Positions 1 through 8,744 of a stretch of 64,000 nt of DNA are shown in pieces. This DNA is from Sphingopyxis terrae subsp. terrae NBRC 15098. Lineage in GTDB: Bacteria > Pseudomonadota > Alphaproteobacteria > Sphingomonadales > Sphingomonadaceae. The notes under the pieces were generated by a model that saw only the letters and a list, made by a program, of their open reading frames with translations, made no database searches and had not been told where the DNA came from. The DNA lies in assembly GCF_001598815.1 (NCBI RefSeq), contig NZ_BCZQ01000014.1, positions 62,001 through 126,000 on the forward strand. Reading direction: 5' to 3'. The first letter of the stretch is position 1. Each line of letters opens with the position of its first letter. Both the position numbers and the translations under genes were made by a program.

Positions 1-157
1 AGGGTGTCGCGACAAAGCGTTCATTATAGAGACGCTGCAGCGTTTCGATGTCGGCGCGCTGCGTCGCGGCGGGCGATGCAGTTTCCGCGGCCGCCGGCGC
101 GGTCGCGGTCAGCATGGCGCAAAGGCCGGCGAGGGTCAGGACGGCAATTTGGCGCAT
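1..157 (-). CDS. Exported protein of unknown function, 3' end cut by window
   Basis: The frame opens at the ATG at 155-157 and stays open to the window edge (52 codons visible). The first 24 residues form a clear Sec signal peptide: MRQ, a hydrophobic stretch rich in Leu, Ala and Thr, then an AAA-E cleavage-like site. The mature part begins TASPAATQRADIETLQRLYNE and is too short to assign. It lies 5 bp after the stop of the 163-675 gene, with an AGGGAT sequence upstream, so it is probably the last visible gene of the operon that starts at 3077. The protein is likely periplasmic or outer-membrane associated; no function is proposed. Confidence 0.6.
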   Translation of the reverse strand, partial: MRQIAVLTLAGLCAMLTATAPAAAETASPAATQRADIETLQRLYNERFVATP

Positions 158-162
158 AAGGA

Positions 163-675
163 TCATCCCTGCGAATAGCGGAAATGGGGAGGGCAGGCGG
201 GATATTGGCGCTTGCTGTTGCGCACGGGCTGGAAGCCGGGGATGCAGCGGCTCATGTTCGGCATGAGAGCGGCGTTGTAGCGGCCGTCCGACTGGAACAC
301 CCAGAAGTTGAGGAAATGATCGCTCGGCGGATTGAAAAACAGATAGTTACGGATCGTCTTTGCGTCGCCATAGGACTGCCCCGGCGCCAGCGTGATACTG
401 CCGTGATCGCTGACGCGCCCCGCATAACCATCGGTCTGGCTGACCAGCACGACGCTGACTTCGCGTCCGCATTTGTTGACGAACCGGAAGTAGACGAGTT
501 TCTGGTCGGGGCTCTTGTGCCCCGGCTTGGCGATCGTCTGGTGACTCCATTCGACACAGCCGCTCGTCTGGCCGCCGCTTTCGAGCGTCGCCGCAACGCC
601 CGATTGCTGCGCCGATGCCGGTTCCGCAACCATAAGCAGCAGCGCGCCGAAGGCGATGCAAAGGCCGCGGCTCAT
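163..675 (-). CDS. Exported small protein of unknown function
   Basis: This 170-residue protein has an N-terminal signal peptide (cleavage likely after PASA, about residue 22), so it is probably periplasmic or secreted. The mature part has four cysteines (near CVEW, NKCG, SRCI and ACPP), which suggests disulfides in an oxidising compartment. I do not recognise a family. Its start codon overlaps the stop of the upstream lipoprotein gene (ATGA overlap at 672-675), so translation is probably coupled. The neighbours are exported proteins and candidate lipoproteins, so a cell-envelope role is likely, but this is inference only. Confidence 0.7.
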   Translation of the reverse strand: MSRGLCIAFGALLLMVAEPASAQQSGVAATLESGGQTSGCVEWSHQTIAKPGHKSPDQKLVYFRFVNKCGREVSVVLVSQTDGYAGRVSDHGSITLAPGQSYGDAKTIRNYLFFNPPSDHFLNFWVFQSDGRYNAALMPNMSRCIPGFQPVRNSKRQYPACPPHFRYSQG

Positions 676-1403
676 GGCTGCACCGTCACGGTTTCGCGGG
701 CGATCCGGCTATATTCGGAAGGCTCCAGATCGAACCCGACAACCTCGGCCTCGATCGTGCCGCCGTTGCCGCTGGGTCGCGAAGCGACGAGGCGGGCCCG
801 GATGACGAGGCCGAGATTGCCGAGCCAGCTGTCGGCCTTGAGCGCCGCAGCCTTGTCGGCGGACATTTTCCATACGCGCGCCTTGTCCGCGTTGCGGAAC
901 TTGAGCGCGATCTGCATCGCGCCGTCGCGGAAGGGATAGAAGGCGTCGGGCGCGAAGGCACCTAGCGGGATGCCGCCGAGGCCGGGGTCATAGTCTTTCG
1001 GATCGGCGCGGGTGCGCAGGGTGACGCAGCGGACGTCCTTGATCGCATTCCACTGCGTATCGACCTGCGCGTTCGCGCGCTTCCATGCTTCCTCGGCACC
1101 GAGGCCCCGGTCGAGGCCGGACAATGCCTCGTCCGCCCATTTTTCGCGCGGCGGGGCAAGGCCGGTCATCGCATAATAGATGATCGCCCAGTCACGATCG
1201 GTAAGGTCGTCGGTGTAGCTGTCGCATTTTGCCGGCGGTGCGGCGGCAGGTTGGGCGGGCTGGGCAGCAGTGGTCACCGGCTGGCTGGAAGCCGAAGTCG
1301 CGGTGCCTGCGTCCGTGCCGCCCGCGGCCTGCTTGTCGCCGCACCCGCTTGTGGTGAGCGTGATGCAAAGCGCCGCGGCCGATGTCAGAAATATCCGGCG
1401 CAT
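672..1403 (-). CDS. Candidate lipoprotein of unknown function
   Basis: This is a 243-residue protein. The N-terminus (MRRIFLTSAAALCITLTTSGCGDKQ) resembles a lipoprotein signal: basic, then hydrophobic, then a Ser-Gly-Cys lipobox-like end. The -3 residue is Thr rather than the usual Leu, so lipidation is likely but not certain. A Thr/Ala/Pro-rich linker follows, then a globular part with no family I recognise. The gene overlaps both neighbours by ATGA (start at 1401-1403, end at 672-674), which places it in the middle of a translationally coupled operon running from 3077 to the window start. Confidence 0.7.
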   Translation of the reverse strand: MRRIFLTSAAALCITLTTSGCGDKQAAGGTDAGTATSASSQPVTTAAQPAQPAAAPPAKCDSYTDDLTDRDWAIIYYAMTGLAPPREKWADEALSGLDRGLGAEEAWKRANAQVDTQWNAIKDVRCVTLRTRADPKDYDPGLGGIPLGAFAPDAFYPFRDGAMQIALKFRNADKARVWKMSADKAAALKADSWLGNLGLVIRARLVASRPSGNGGTIEAEVVGFDLEPSEYSRIARETVTVQP

Positions 1404-2320
1404 CAGAATTTGCCTCCCTGGTTGGCGCCGGCATCGGCGGCTTGCGACGCGCGATAGGCATCGCGCTCTTGCGGGAAGCGGTTGACCTCATAATCATAAT
1501 AGGCGGCGGCATCGATCATCGCGACACGAACACCCTGCGCCAGTTGCGGATTGCCATAGGCCGGCTCGATCATCGCGACGATGGTCAGCCCGCAGTCGGG
1601 GCGCCAGTTCATCTGCGTCCCGTAGATCGATATGCCGGCACTGCATTCGCGCAGCTTTTCGCGGTCGAATTCGGGTAGCGGCTTGCCATCGGGGCCGCGC
1701 AGCCAGAACATCTCGCCGCGATCGCCGGTGAGCGATGGTTTGCCATATTTCTGTTCAAGCGCCGCCTGCTGCGAAGCGATCGTCGGCTCGCCGCCCTTTT
1801 GGAAGGGCTGGGTCAGCCACAATGCATAAAGCTTCTCCTGCCCCGGCATACCGTCGGCATAGAGGCTCCATTCGGCATCGACCTGTTCCAGCCGGTTGCG
1901 TGGGTCATAGTTCAGCACGTCGGTCGAGTTCCACCGCGCCTTGTGCCGGCCCGTGGCGACGCGCACGAAGCTGCGGATCTTGAGGCCGGCCTGATCGCGC
2001 GACAGTTGCGGACCGTCCCCTTCGAGGAGGATGCTGTCCGCTTCCTTGCCGTCCGGGCATTGGACGAAGCGGACTGCGGTATCGAGCGGGACCCCGAGCC
2101 GGAGGCCGCGCAGGTCATCGACCGCGCTTCCTTCGGGGCGCGGCGGTATCATGGTGCCGCCGCAATCGACCTCGATCTTCTTGCCATAATAGGTCATCGC
2201 ACCCGACGGACCTTCGCCCGCGGCCAGGTCGCGCGTTTCAGACGGCTTGGGATCGCCGCCCCCGCAGCCAGCGAGCGACAAAGCGGCGGCGGCAACCAGA
2301 AATTTCGTGGCATGGGGCAT
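1403..2320 (-). CDS. Candidate lipoprotein of unknown function
   Basis: The frame is open further upstream, but I place the start at 2318-2320. From there the protein begins MPHATKFLVAAAALSLAGCGGG, a textbook lipoprotein signal with the lipobox Leu-Ala-Gly-Cys at about residues 16-19. The start also lies 4 bp after the stop of the upstream gene. The product is 305 residues. The mature protein has several Trp residues and scattered Cys, and no domain I recognise. It is likely an inner- or outer-membrane-anchored periplasmic protein, co-transcribed with the two exported proteins downstream. Confidence 0.75.
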   Translation of the reverse strand: MPHATKFLVAAAALSLAGCGGGDPKPSETRDLAAGEGPSGAMTYYGKKIEVDCGGTMIPPRPEGSAVDDLRGLRLGVPLDTAVRFVQCPDGKEADSILLEGDGPQLSRDQAGLKIRSFVRVATGRHKARWNSTDVLNYDPRNRLEQVDAEWSLYADGMPGQEKLYALWLTQPFQKGGEPTIASQQAALEQKYGKPSLTGDRGEMFWLRGPDGKPLPEFDREKLRECSAGISIYGTQMNWRPDCGLTIVAMIEPAYGNPQLAQGVRVAMIDAAAYYDYEVNRFPQERDAYRASQAADAGANQGGKF

Positions 2321-2324
2321 CGTG

Positions 2325-3077
2325 TCAGTCCTTTGCGAGCGGGTTGCGCAATTTTCCGAGTCCGGCGGCAATCAGCGCCGCGCCGGCGAGCAGCAGCAGC
2401 CATGTGCCGATGCCAAGGCTGATCCCGTCGGCCATCCGGTCGCGGACGAAATCGGGGACCATCGACAGAATCGCCGAACGGAGCATGACGACCATCAGGG
2501 CCGCGACGATCGATGCGGCGCCGGTGACCAGCATGGGCAGCCGTTCGGACTTGCCGGACCATGCGGCCCAGATCAGCCACAGCGCGGTGAGCGGTGCGGC
2601 GAAGCGCAGGATGAGCAGCGTCTGGACGGTATCGAAGCCCGATTTGCCGCCGCCGAGCATTTCCTGCGCCGCCGCAACGCGGCCCAGATCGTCCATCGCA
2701 TTGCCAAGGCCGATCAGCGTCGCGCTCTGGACCGGTGAGGTGAGCGCGGAGAGGAAGCAGGCAAGGAGGACGAGAAGCGCCAGCGGAACCGCAAGCGAGC
2801 GGGTCATCAACGCGGCGATCCGCGCGCCTTGTTCGGACTCGGTCAGTGCGCCCAGGTCGGCCCCGATCGTACCGAGGGCGGCTATGGCTGAGCCGCCGAC
2901 GGGATAGATTTCGCGCGCGCCGCCGTTTTCGCTTTCGAAGTCGACAACGAGCCCGGGCGCCGGCGCCTTGTCGCCGCCGCGCCAATCGGCGCGATCGAAT
3001 TTGTGGCGCGTGCCATCGTCCGCCGATATCGCGCCCTTGCCGGTCGCCTCATCGAACCCGAGTATCTTTCCCTTCAT
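2325..3077 (-). CDS. Membrane protein with cold-shock-like N-terminal domain
   Basis: The chosen start at 3075-3077 gives MKGKILGFDEATGKGAISAD, which reads like the first strands of a cold-shock/OB-fold domain (compare CspA 'G.VK.F....G.GFI..DDG'). The product is 250 residues. The N-terminal 60 or so residues form this domain. The rest contains about four hydrophobic segments, including SLAVPLALLVLLACFLSAL, LTALWLIWAAW and GTWLLLLAGAALIAAGL. An OB-fold in front of membrane segments suggests a membrane-anchored nucleic-acid or ligand sensor, but that is inference. It is the first gene of the minus-strand operon and is divergent from the kinase gene at 3253. Confidence 0.7.
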   Translation of the reverse strand: MKGKILGFDEATGKGAISADDGTRHKFDRADWRGGDKAPAPGLVVDFESENGGAREIYPVGGSAIAALGTIGADLGALTESEQGARIAALMTRSLAVPLALLVLLACFLSALTSPVQSATLIGLGNAMDDLGRVAAAQEMLGGGKSGFDTVQTLLILRFAAPLTALWLIWAAWSGKSERLPMLVTGAASIVAALMVVMLRSAILSMVPDFVRDRMADGISLGIGTWLLLLAGAALIAAGLGKLRNPLAKD

Positions 3078-3202
3078 ATACCGCCCCCGAAAAAGGCCGG
3101 CGGACAATCCCGTGGGACCGCGCACCGGACGCTTGAAAAGCGGAAGCACCTGCGAAGGATGCCTCGCGTAATGGAACGGCTATTCCGGTGCATCCTCAAA
3201 GT

Positions 3203-3235
3203 CTTGAAGCCGCTCTAAAGAATTTCTAAAGTCGG
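3203..3235 (+). promoter_or_regulatory. Three direct repeats at 11-bp spacing, candidate OmpR/PhoB-type operator
   Basis: Heptamers CTTGAAG (3203), TCTAAAG (3214) and TCTAAAG (3225) are spaced exactly 11 bp apart, about 20-50 bp upstream of the kinase start at 3253. OmpR/PhoB-type winged helices are known to bind tandem repeats with 10-11 bp spacing, and the downstream protein starts with such a domain. Autoregulation is therefore a reasonable inference. A matching pair lies at 5997-6014 on the opposite strand. Confidence 0.5.
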
Positions 3236-3252
3236 CCGGACAGGGGGTCGCC

Positions 3253-5973
3253 ATGACGCAATCAAGCTCTTCCCGACGGAGGCGCAGGCTCTGGAAGTTC
3301 GCGGGGGCGGAGTTCGACGAAGCCAGCTGGACGCTGCGCGTCGATGGTCATGCCGTAACGCTTGAGGGCAAGCCGCTCGAAGTGCTGCACGAGCTGCTTC
3401 TGCGCGCGGGCGAGGTCGTGACGAAGGATGAAATCTTCGATGCGGTGTGGCCGGGCGTCACCGTGGTCGAGGGGTCGCTGACCACGGCCATATCGAAATT
3501 GCGCAAGGCGCTCGGCGAAACGCACGAGCAGATTGTCGAGACGGTGCCGCGGGTCGGATACAAGCTCGCCGCGCCGGTTGCGATCGAAAGCGTCGAGTCT
3601 CCGCTGGCGCCGCGCTTTGCTTTTGCGGCCGGCGACGCGGTGCCCGGCCGCCGGCAATGGCGGCTGGTCGAAGCGCTCGGCGACAGCGGCGCCGAAGACG
3701 TCTGGCTGGCGCGCCATGACAAGACCGGCGAGACGCGCGTATTCAAATTCGCCGACGCGCCCGACCGGCTGCGCAGCCTGAAACGCGAAGCGGCGCTGAC
3801 CCGCCTGCTCTTTGCCGGACTCGGCAAATCGGCTCCGCTTCCCGCGCTGCTCGAATGGAATTTCGAGGCGTCGCCCTTCTTCCTCGAATATAGCTATGGC
3901 GGCCGCGACCTGACGGCGTGGGCGTCCGAGCGGGGCGGGCTGGCGGAGATTGCGGTCGAGACGCGTATCGCGGTCGCGGCGATGATCGCGCGCGCGGTTG
4001 CGCGGATGCACGATCTGGGCGTCCTCCATAAGGACCTGAAGCCCGCGAATATCCTGATCGCGACCGAGGACGGCGGCGAAACGATCCGGCTGGCCGATTT
4101 CGGCAGCGGGCGCCTTCTCGACGATAGTGTGCTCGCCAGTTTTCAGATTACCGATCCGGGATCGCTCGACCCCGATCTCGCGCGCGACGAGCCGCGTTCG
4201 GGAACGCTTGCCTATCGTGCGCCCGAGCTGACCGGCGATGCGATGCCGACGGCGAAAAGCGATATCTATGCGCTGGGGATGATCCTCTATCAGCTCGTGG
4301 CCGGCGATTTTTCGGCTTCACTGGCGCCCGGTTGGGAAGGCCGGATCGCCGATCCCGTCCTGCGCTCGGACATTTTGGCCGCGGCCGAGGGCGATCCGGC
4401 GCTCCGCTTGGCCAGCGCCGCCGATCTCGCCGACCGGCTCGAGACGATCGACCGTCGGCGAGCCGACGCATCGGCGGCGGCGCGGCGGGCGGCCGCCGCC
4501 GAAGAAGCGCGACGGGCCGAGGAAAAACAGGCCGCGCGCCGTCCGTGGATCCGCGCCGCCATCGCGAGCCTCGCGGGCGGCTTTATCGCGTCGAGCGCGC
4601 TCGCTGCCTATGCCTGGCATCAGCGCGGTGCGGCACTGGAAGCACGCGATCAGGCCGAGACCAGCTATGCCTTCATCGCCGAAGATGTGCTGTCCAGCCC
4701 CGATCCGGCGAAGTCGAGCACCGACGAAACGGTCATCGAGGCAATGAAGCGCGCGAGCGCGAATATCGACGCGCGTTATGCCCGCTCGCCGGGCACCGCC
4801 GCGCGGCTCCATCTCGCGGTCGCCCGCGCCTTTTATCAGCGCAGCGATTTCGACACCGCCCGCGCCGAATATGCGCGCGCCGCCACGCTGTTCGGCAAGG
4901 CCGGGGAAGCCGACAGCGAGGATGCCGTCCTGGGCCGGCTCGGCAGCATCCATATGGACGCAACCTCGGGCCAGCCGGGGCGGTTGGAGGCGGCGGGCGC
5001 CGCCATCGCCAAAGAGCAAAAGGCGCTCGGCGACCGGGCGAAAAGCGGGCGTATCGGCTTCGCGCTGGCGCAGTCGGAGGGGGCTTATGCCTACACCGCC
5101 GACATCGAGCGGGCCGAGCGCGCGATCCGCCGCGCGGTGGCGATCGGTTCGGCGCCGGGGTCGCGCGTTTCGCCGACGCAATTGCTGAAAGCGCGGTCTT
5201 CGCTGGCGCTGGTGATGCTGCGCGAGGGCAAGGTGAAAGAGGCGGAACCCGTGGCGCGTGCCATCGTCGCCGACTCGACCCGGATACGGGGGGCGGATAA
5301 TCCGGATACGCTGGTGACGCGGCAACACTGGGTGACGGCGCTGTCGATGCTCGGCGAACATGAACGCGCGCTGCGCGAAAGCGGTCCGCTGCTCGCCGCG
5401 CTCGAACGGCGCTTCGGTCCCGATCATCGCTTCACGCTGGCGATGCATTCGACGCGGTTCGAAAGCCTTGCCGCCCTCGGACGCTATGACGAGGCCGCGG
5501 TGGAAGCGAAGCGCGTTTGGGAGGGGGCGGCCACGCAGGCCGGATCGCTGTCGCATCAGGCGCTTGTCGGCCAGAATGATTATGCGTCGGCGCTCTGCCA
5601 GACGAACCGACGCCGCGATGCCTTACCCATCCTGGCGGATGCGGCGGCAAAGGCCCGCCAGGCGTTCGGCGCCGATTACGGCCTGACCCATACGATTCAA
5701 TTCTATCTGGGCGAGTGCGAGCTTGCGAACCACCGGTTCGCCGAAGCGCAGCGCAGCTTTTCGCTTGTCGATGCGACCAAGGTTGCCGAATTGACCGGGC
5801 GGGCCGATTTCGCCGCGACACTGGCCGCGGCACGGGCCGAGACGATGCTGGGGCTGGGCGACCGCGCCAAGGCCGGCACGCTGCTCGATACGGCGGAGGC
5901 TGCAGCAAAAGCTTCGGAGGATGCCGAACTCAAACAGCGGTTGCAGCGGCTGCGCGCCCAATTGCGCGGGTAA
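3253..5973 (+). CDS. Winged-helix DNA-binding / Ser-Thr protein kinase / TPR fusion protein
   Basis: This is a 906-residue multidomain protein. Residues about 12-108 form an OmpR-type winged helix (Trans_reg_C: RAGEVVTKDEIFDAVWPG, then a VGYKL wing). Residues about 130-395 form a protein kinase domain, with candidate ATP lysine K165, catalytic loop HKDLKPAN with D261 (HKD in place of HRD) and D282-F-G. An Ala/Arg-rich linker leads to one membrane segment at about 430-455. The C-terminal 440 residues are helical and TPR-like. The DNA-binding and kinase parts would face the cytoplasm and the TPR part the periplasm, so it may link an envelope signal to transcription and phosphorylation. The start is supported by GGGGGT 6 bp upstream. 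Confidence 0.85.
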   Translation: MTQSSSSRRRRRLWKFAGAEFDEASWTLRVDGHAVTLEGKPLEVLHELLLRAGEVVTKDEIFDAVWPGVTVVEGSLTTAISKLRKALGETHEQIVETVPRVGYKLAAPVAIESVESPLAPRFAFAAGDAVPGRRQWRLVEALGDSGAEDVWLARHDKTGETRVFKFADAPDRLRSLKREAALTRLLFAGLGKSAPLPALLEWNFEASPFFLEYSYGGRDLTAWASERGGLAEIAVETRIAVAAMIARAVARMHDLGVLHKDLKPANILIATEDGGETIRLADFGSGRLLDDSVLASFQITDPGSLDPDLARDEPRSGTLAYRAPELTGDAMPTAKSDIYALGMILYQLVAGDFSASLAPGWEGRIADPVLRSDILAAAEGDPALRLASAADLADRLETIDRRRADASAAARRAAAAEEARRAEEKQAARRPWIRAAIASLAGGFIASSALAAYAWHQRGAALEARDQAETSYAFIAEDVLSSPDPAKSSTDETVIEAMKRASANIDARYARSPGTAARLHLAVARAFYQRSDFDTARAEYARAATLFGKAGEADSEDAVLGRLGSIHMDATSGQPGRLEAAGAAIAKEQKALGDRAKSGRIGFALAQSEGAYAYTADIERAERAIRRAVAIGSAPGSRVSPTQLLKARSSLALVMLREGKVKEAEPVARAIVADSTRIRGADNPDTLVTRQHWVTALSMLGEHERALRESGPLLAALERRFGPDHRFTLAMHSTRFESLAALGRYDEAAVEAKRVWEGAATQAGSLSHQALVGQNDYASALCQTNRRRDALPILADAAAKARQAFGADYGLTHTIQFYLGECELANHRFAEAQRSFSLVDATKVAELTGRADFAATLAAARAETMLGLGDRAKAGTLLDTAEAAAKASEDAELKQRLQRLRAQLRG

Positions 5974-5996
5974 GGCGGAAGCGCAGGCGGTCCGGG

Positions 5997-6014
5997 CTTG
6001 AGATAATCTTTAGA
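5997..6014 (-). promoter_or_regulatory. Pair of 11-bp-spaced repeats matching the kinase promoter site
   Basis: On the minus strand the sequence reads TCTAAAG-ATTA-TCTCAAG, so the two heptamers start 11 bp apart. The first is identical to two of the three repeats at 3203-3235 and the second differs little from the third. It lies about 90 bp upstream of the short ORF at 6101 and 140 bp upstream of the exported protein at 6151. It may be a second target of the winged-helix kinase. Confidence 0.45.
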
Positions 6015-6100
6015 ACGGCGTGAAGACTTTGCGGCATCGCGCTCGCTAGCTCTCCGATTAAACCCGGCGGACGGGCCGGATCGGTAGAGAGGGAGCGATC

Positions 6101-6154
6101 ATGCGGGCACAGTCAGGCCATCGGTGCGTTATGACGGCGGAGGGGCGCCCATGA
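6101..6154 (+). CDS. Possible 17-residue upstream ORF
   Basis: An ATG at 6101 has a strong ribosome binding site (GAGAGGGAG, 6 bp upstream) and opens a frame MRAQSGHRCVMTAEGRP that stops at 6152-6154. The stop overlaps the ATG of the next gene (ATGA). The arrangement suggests translational coupling or a small leader peptide. There is no homology evidence, and it may only be a relic of the start region. Confidence 0.3.
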   Translation: MRAQSGHRCVMTAEGRP

Positions 6155-7500
6155 TCCGCCCGTTGATGACGGCATCATCGATGCTGCTGCCGCTGCTCGC
6201 GCTGGTCCAGTCGCAACCGGCGGCGCCGCCAAAGGTCTGGCCGCGCGAGGTGCAGGCCCTCTATGACAGCCTGAAACAGGAATGCCGGGCCGATGGCGGC
6301 AAATTCATTCCCGATCGCGCGCATTTCGCGGTCGAGACCGAGGTGACGGGCGACGGCAAGCCCGACTGGGTGGTCGATTACAGCAGTGCGCGATGCTCCA
6401 ACGCGGGCTATTCGGCCTATTGCGGCACTGCCGGGTGCATGATTGCCATCTTCGGGTCCGATCGCAACGGCTATCGCGAAATCTTCAACGACAATGTCCG
6501 GGACTGGCAGGCGGTGAAGCTCGACGGAAAGGGGCGCACCGGGCTGGGCCTTTCGGTTCACGGGACGGTGTGCGGAAGCGTCGGGGCGGATATGTGCCTG
6601 GAAGTCCTCCGGTGGGATGGACGCAAATGGGCGGTGGTCGAACGGCGCCGCGGCACCGATGCCGACCTGTCGGCGTCAACCGGCGAAGACGCCGGGCCGC
6701 CGCCCGCCCTTCACAGCGCGCGCTGGCAAGTCGCGGGAAGCGGTGCCGGCACCGTCGCCGCGGTAACGGGACATCCCGAATTCACCGCGGTGGGGCTTCG
6801 TTGCCAACCGGGCGGCGGCATGGCGATGACGATCGCGCCGGCCAAGGGGCTGCGCCTGCCCCCGCCGGGCAAGCCCCTGCTGATCGGCTTTCGAAGCGCC
6901 GGCGAAGGCAGCGAGGCGACGCAAAGCCTGAACCCCGAAGCCGGAAAGCCCGATTTCAGCGGCGCGCTCGATCCCGTGGCGCGTGGCCTGCTGATGGGCG
7001 CCGACAGCGACCTTTCCCTATATGCAAGCTATGACGGCGGCGATGAATGGACCGAATTGACGGCGCTTTCGCTTGCCGGATCGACGGCGGCGATCCGATC
7101 GCTCGAGAAACAATGTCCGCGCGGCGCTGCGGCCAATGCGGAGGGACCGGCGGGTCCGGGCCAGTCGCGCATTCTGCCGCTGCCGGTCGGCTATTATGTC
7201 GATGCGCGCATGTCGACCTGCGAAAAGCCCTTCGCCGACATCGCTATCTATCTGGCCGAGGACCGGATCGTCCAGCGTGGGAGCAGCTGCAAGTTCACCA
7301 GCCTGAAGATGACTAGCACAAACGCCTTTCGGCAAACCGAGAGTTGCCCCGACATCGATGGACGTCCGATGCCCGCCACGCAGGATTACAGGATCACCGG
7401 ACCGCAATCGTTCGAGCTTGTCGGCTTCGGGGACGCGTGGACCTTCTGCTCTGCCAATCGCTTACCGGCCAAGGCAAAATTTTACCGGGCAGGGAAATAG
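6151..7500 (+). CDS. Exported protein of unknown function
   Basis: The chosen ATG at 6151 is preceded by GGAGGGG at good spacing; an in-frame GTG at 6124 is less likely. The product is 449 residues. The N-terminus (MIRPLMTASSMLLPLLALVQSQPA) is a signal peptide, so the protein is likely periplasmic. The N-terminal third has several cysteines in a pattern seen in small secreted domains (SARCSNAG, YCGTAGC, VCGSVGADMC), and the C-terminal part has another set (STCEKP, SSCKF, ESCPD). I do not recognise a family. It follows the kinase gene, shares a repeat element with that promoter, and may belong to the same regulon. Confidence 0.75.
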   Translation: MIRPLMTASSMLLPLLALVQSQPAAPPKVWPREVQALYDSLKQECRADGGKFIPDRAHFAVETEVTGDGKPDWVVDYSSARCSNAGYSAYCGTAGCMIAIFGSDRNGYREIFNDNVRDWQAVKLDGKGRTGLGLSVHGTVCGSVGADMCLEVLRWDGRKWAVVERRRGTDADLSASTGEDAGPPPALHSARWQVAGSGAGTVAAVTGHPEFTAVGLRCQPGGGMAMTIAPAKGLRLPPPGKPLLIGFRSAGEGSEATQSLNPEAGKPDFSGALDPVARGLLMGADSDLSLYASYDGGDEWTELTALSLAGSTAAIRSLEKQCPRGAAANAEGPAGPGQSRILPLPVGYYVDARMSTCEKPFADIAIYLAEDRIVQRGSSCKFTSLKMTSTNAFRQTESCPDIDGRPMPATQDYRITGPQSFELVGFGDAWTFCSANRLPAKAKFYRAGK

Positions 7501-7659
7501 GCGGCTTCCGTCGATCTGCGAAACGTCGGGCGGCGCAGCCCATGCAAACTAGTACATCATCGGATTCGTCTCGCAGAGCAGTCGCCTCTAATCCGCGCGT
7601 CGGGGCGTAGCGCGTATCGACCAGCGGGTCGGCACGGCAGCGCACGGACGAGGCGACAT

Positions 7660-8577
7660 ATGTTGAAATGGATGGCCGCAAGGCTCGACACGATTGGTTC
7701 CGGCAAGCGGGCCCAGGCCTTCCGTGAAGGTTGGCCTTCCCGAACGCGGGAAGACATTGCCTTTGTCGAGGCGGGCGGTGTCACCTTCCGGTACCGCGCG
7801 GCAGGGTATGGGCGCCCCATCATATTTGCCGCCGATCCGCCGGTGACGCTCGAGGCCTATGATCGGCTTTTGGAAATATACAGCGCGGACTTCCGGGCGA
7901 TCGTGTTCGAACTGCCCGCAATGGGCTTTTCGGTCCCCGGGTTCTGGCAGGATTTCCGTTTCTTTCAGGCGAATGATACGATCGCGGAGTTCATCCGGCT
8001 GATCGCAGAGGAACCGGCGATACTTGCCTTTTCGTGCGTTTCCGGCTTGGGCGCGCTCGATATTGCGGGCCGATACCCGTCCCGCGTCTCGCACCTCATC
8101 CAGATACAGACCCCGAGTTGGCCCGAAGCGATACGCTGGAAGATGGCGCGCGATCCGAAGAATATCTTGGCAAAGCCATTTCTCGGCCAGATCGCGATGC
8201 GGAAACTGGCGCTTGCGCGCGCGCCGCTTTGGCTGAAGCTCGCCGTGGGCCAGCAGGAGGCTCTGACCGGTCTCTGTGGATGCGCGACAGATGCGCTGCA
8301 TCACGGCGGGGCCTGGGCGATGGCGACGGCCTTTCAGAACTATTTGCCTGACAAGGAGCCCGCAATGAAACGGGTGAGCCAGCCCGCGCTCGCCATTTGG
8401 GGCAACAGCGACGGCTCGCACCGCGCAACCGATCGGCAATCGAGCCTCTGGCTATGCGACCATCCAGCTAGCCGCATCGCTGAATATGAGGATCTTGGTC
8501 ACTTCCCCGAGCTTGAAGATGTCGAACGCATATATGCCGAAATCAGGGCTTTCGTAGCCGATACTTCGGCGGATTAG
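7660..8577 (+). CDS. Alpha/beta-hydrolase-fold protein with a possible Cys nucleophile
   Basis: This 305-residue protein has the alpha/beta-hydrolase layout: an early strand and oxyanion region (GYGRPIIFAADPP), then FSCVSGLGALDIA at the nucleophile elbow, an acid region near GNSDGSHR, and a C-terminal His in LGHFPE. By alignment with the usual GHSMGG elbow, the nucleophile position is occupied by Cys (F-S-C-V-S-G). Cys nucleophiles are known in dienelactone hydrolase but are rare elsewhere in the fold. The substrate is unknown. GAGG lies about 7 bp upstream of the ATG. A membrane protein gene follows. Confidence 0.75.
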   Translation: MLKWMAARLDTIGSGKRAQAFREGWPSRTREDIAFVEAGGVTFRYRAAGYGRPIIFAADPPVTLEAYDRLLEIYSADFRAIVFELPAMGFSVPGFWQDFRFFQANDTIAEFIRLIAEEPAILAFSCVSGLGALDIAGRYPSRVSHLIQIQTPSWPEAIRWKMARDPKNILAKPFLGQIAMRKLALARAPLWLKLAVGQQEALTGLCGCATDALHHGGAWAMATAFQNYLPDKEPAMKRVSQPALAIWGNSDGSHRATDRQSSLWLCDHPASRIAEYEDLGHFPELEDVERIYAEIRAFVADTSAD

Positions 8578-8744
8578 CGTCCCGGTAGCGGTGGAACCGG
8601 AAAAGCATCGCCGTTTTCCAAACCGGCGAGACGCCTTCGGAGGACGCTGCTTCATATCTGGGGTCTGTCCGTTCGGGCAGCGACGTCAACAATGCCGTTC
8701 TTCCCAGCACTTCGCTGGTCGAAGACAGGAGGGGCCAATCCAAT

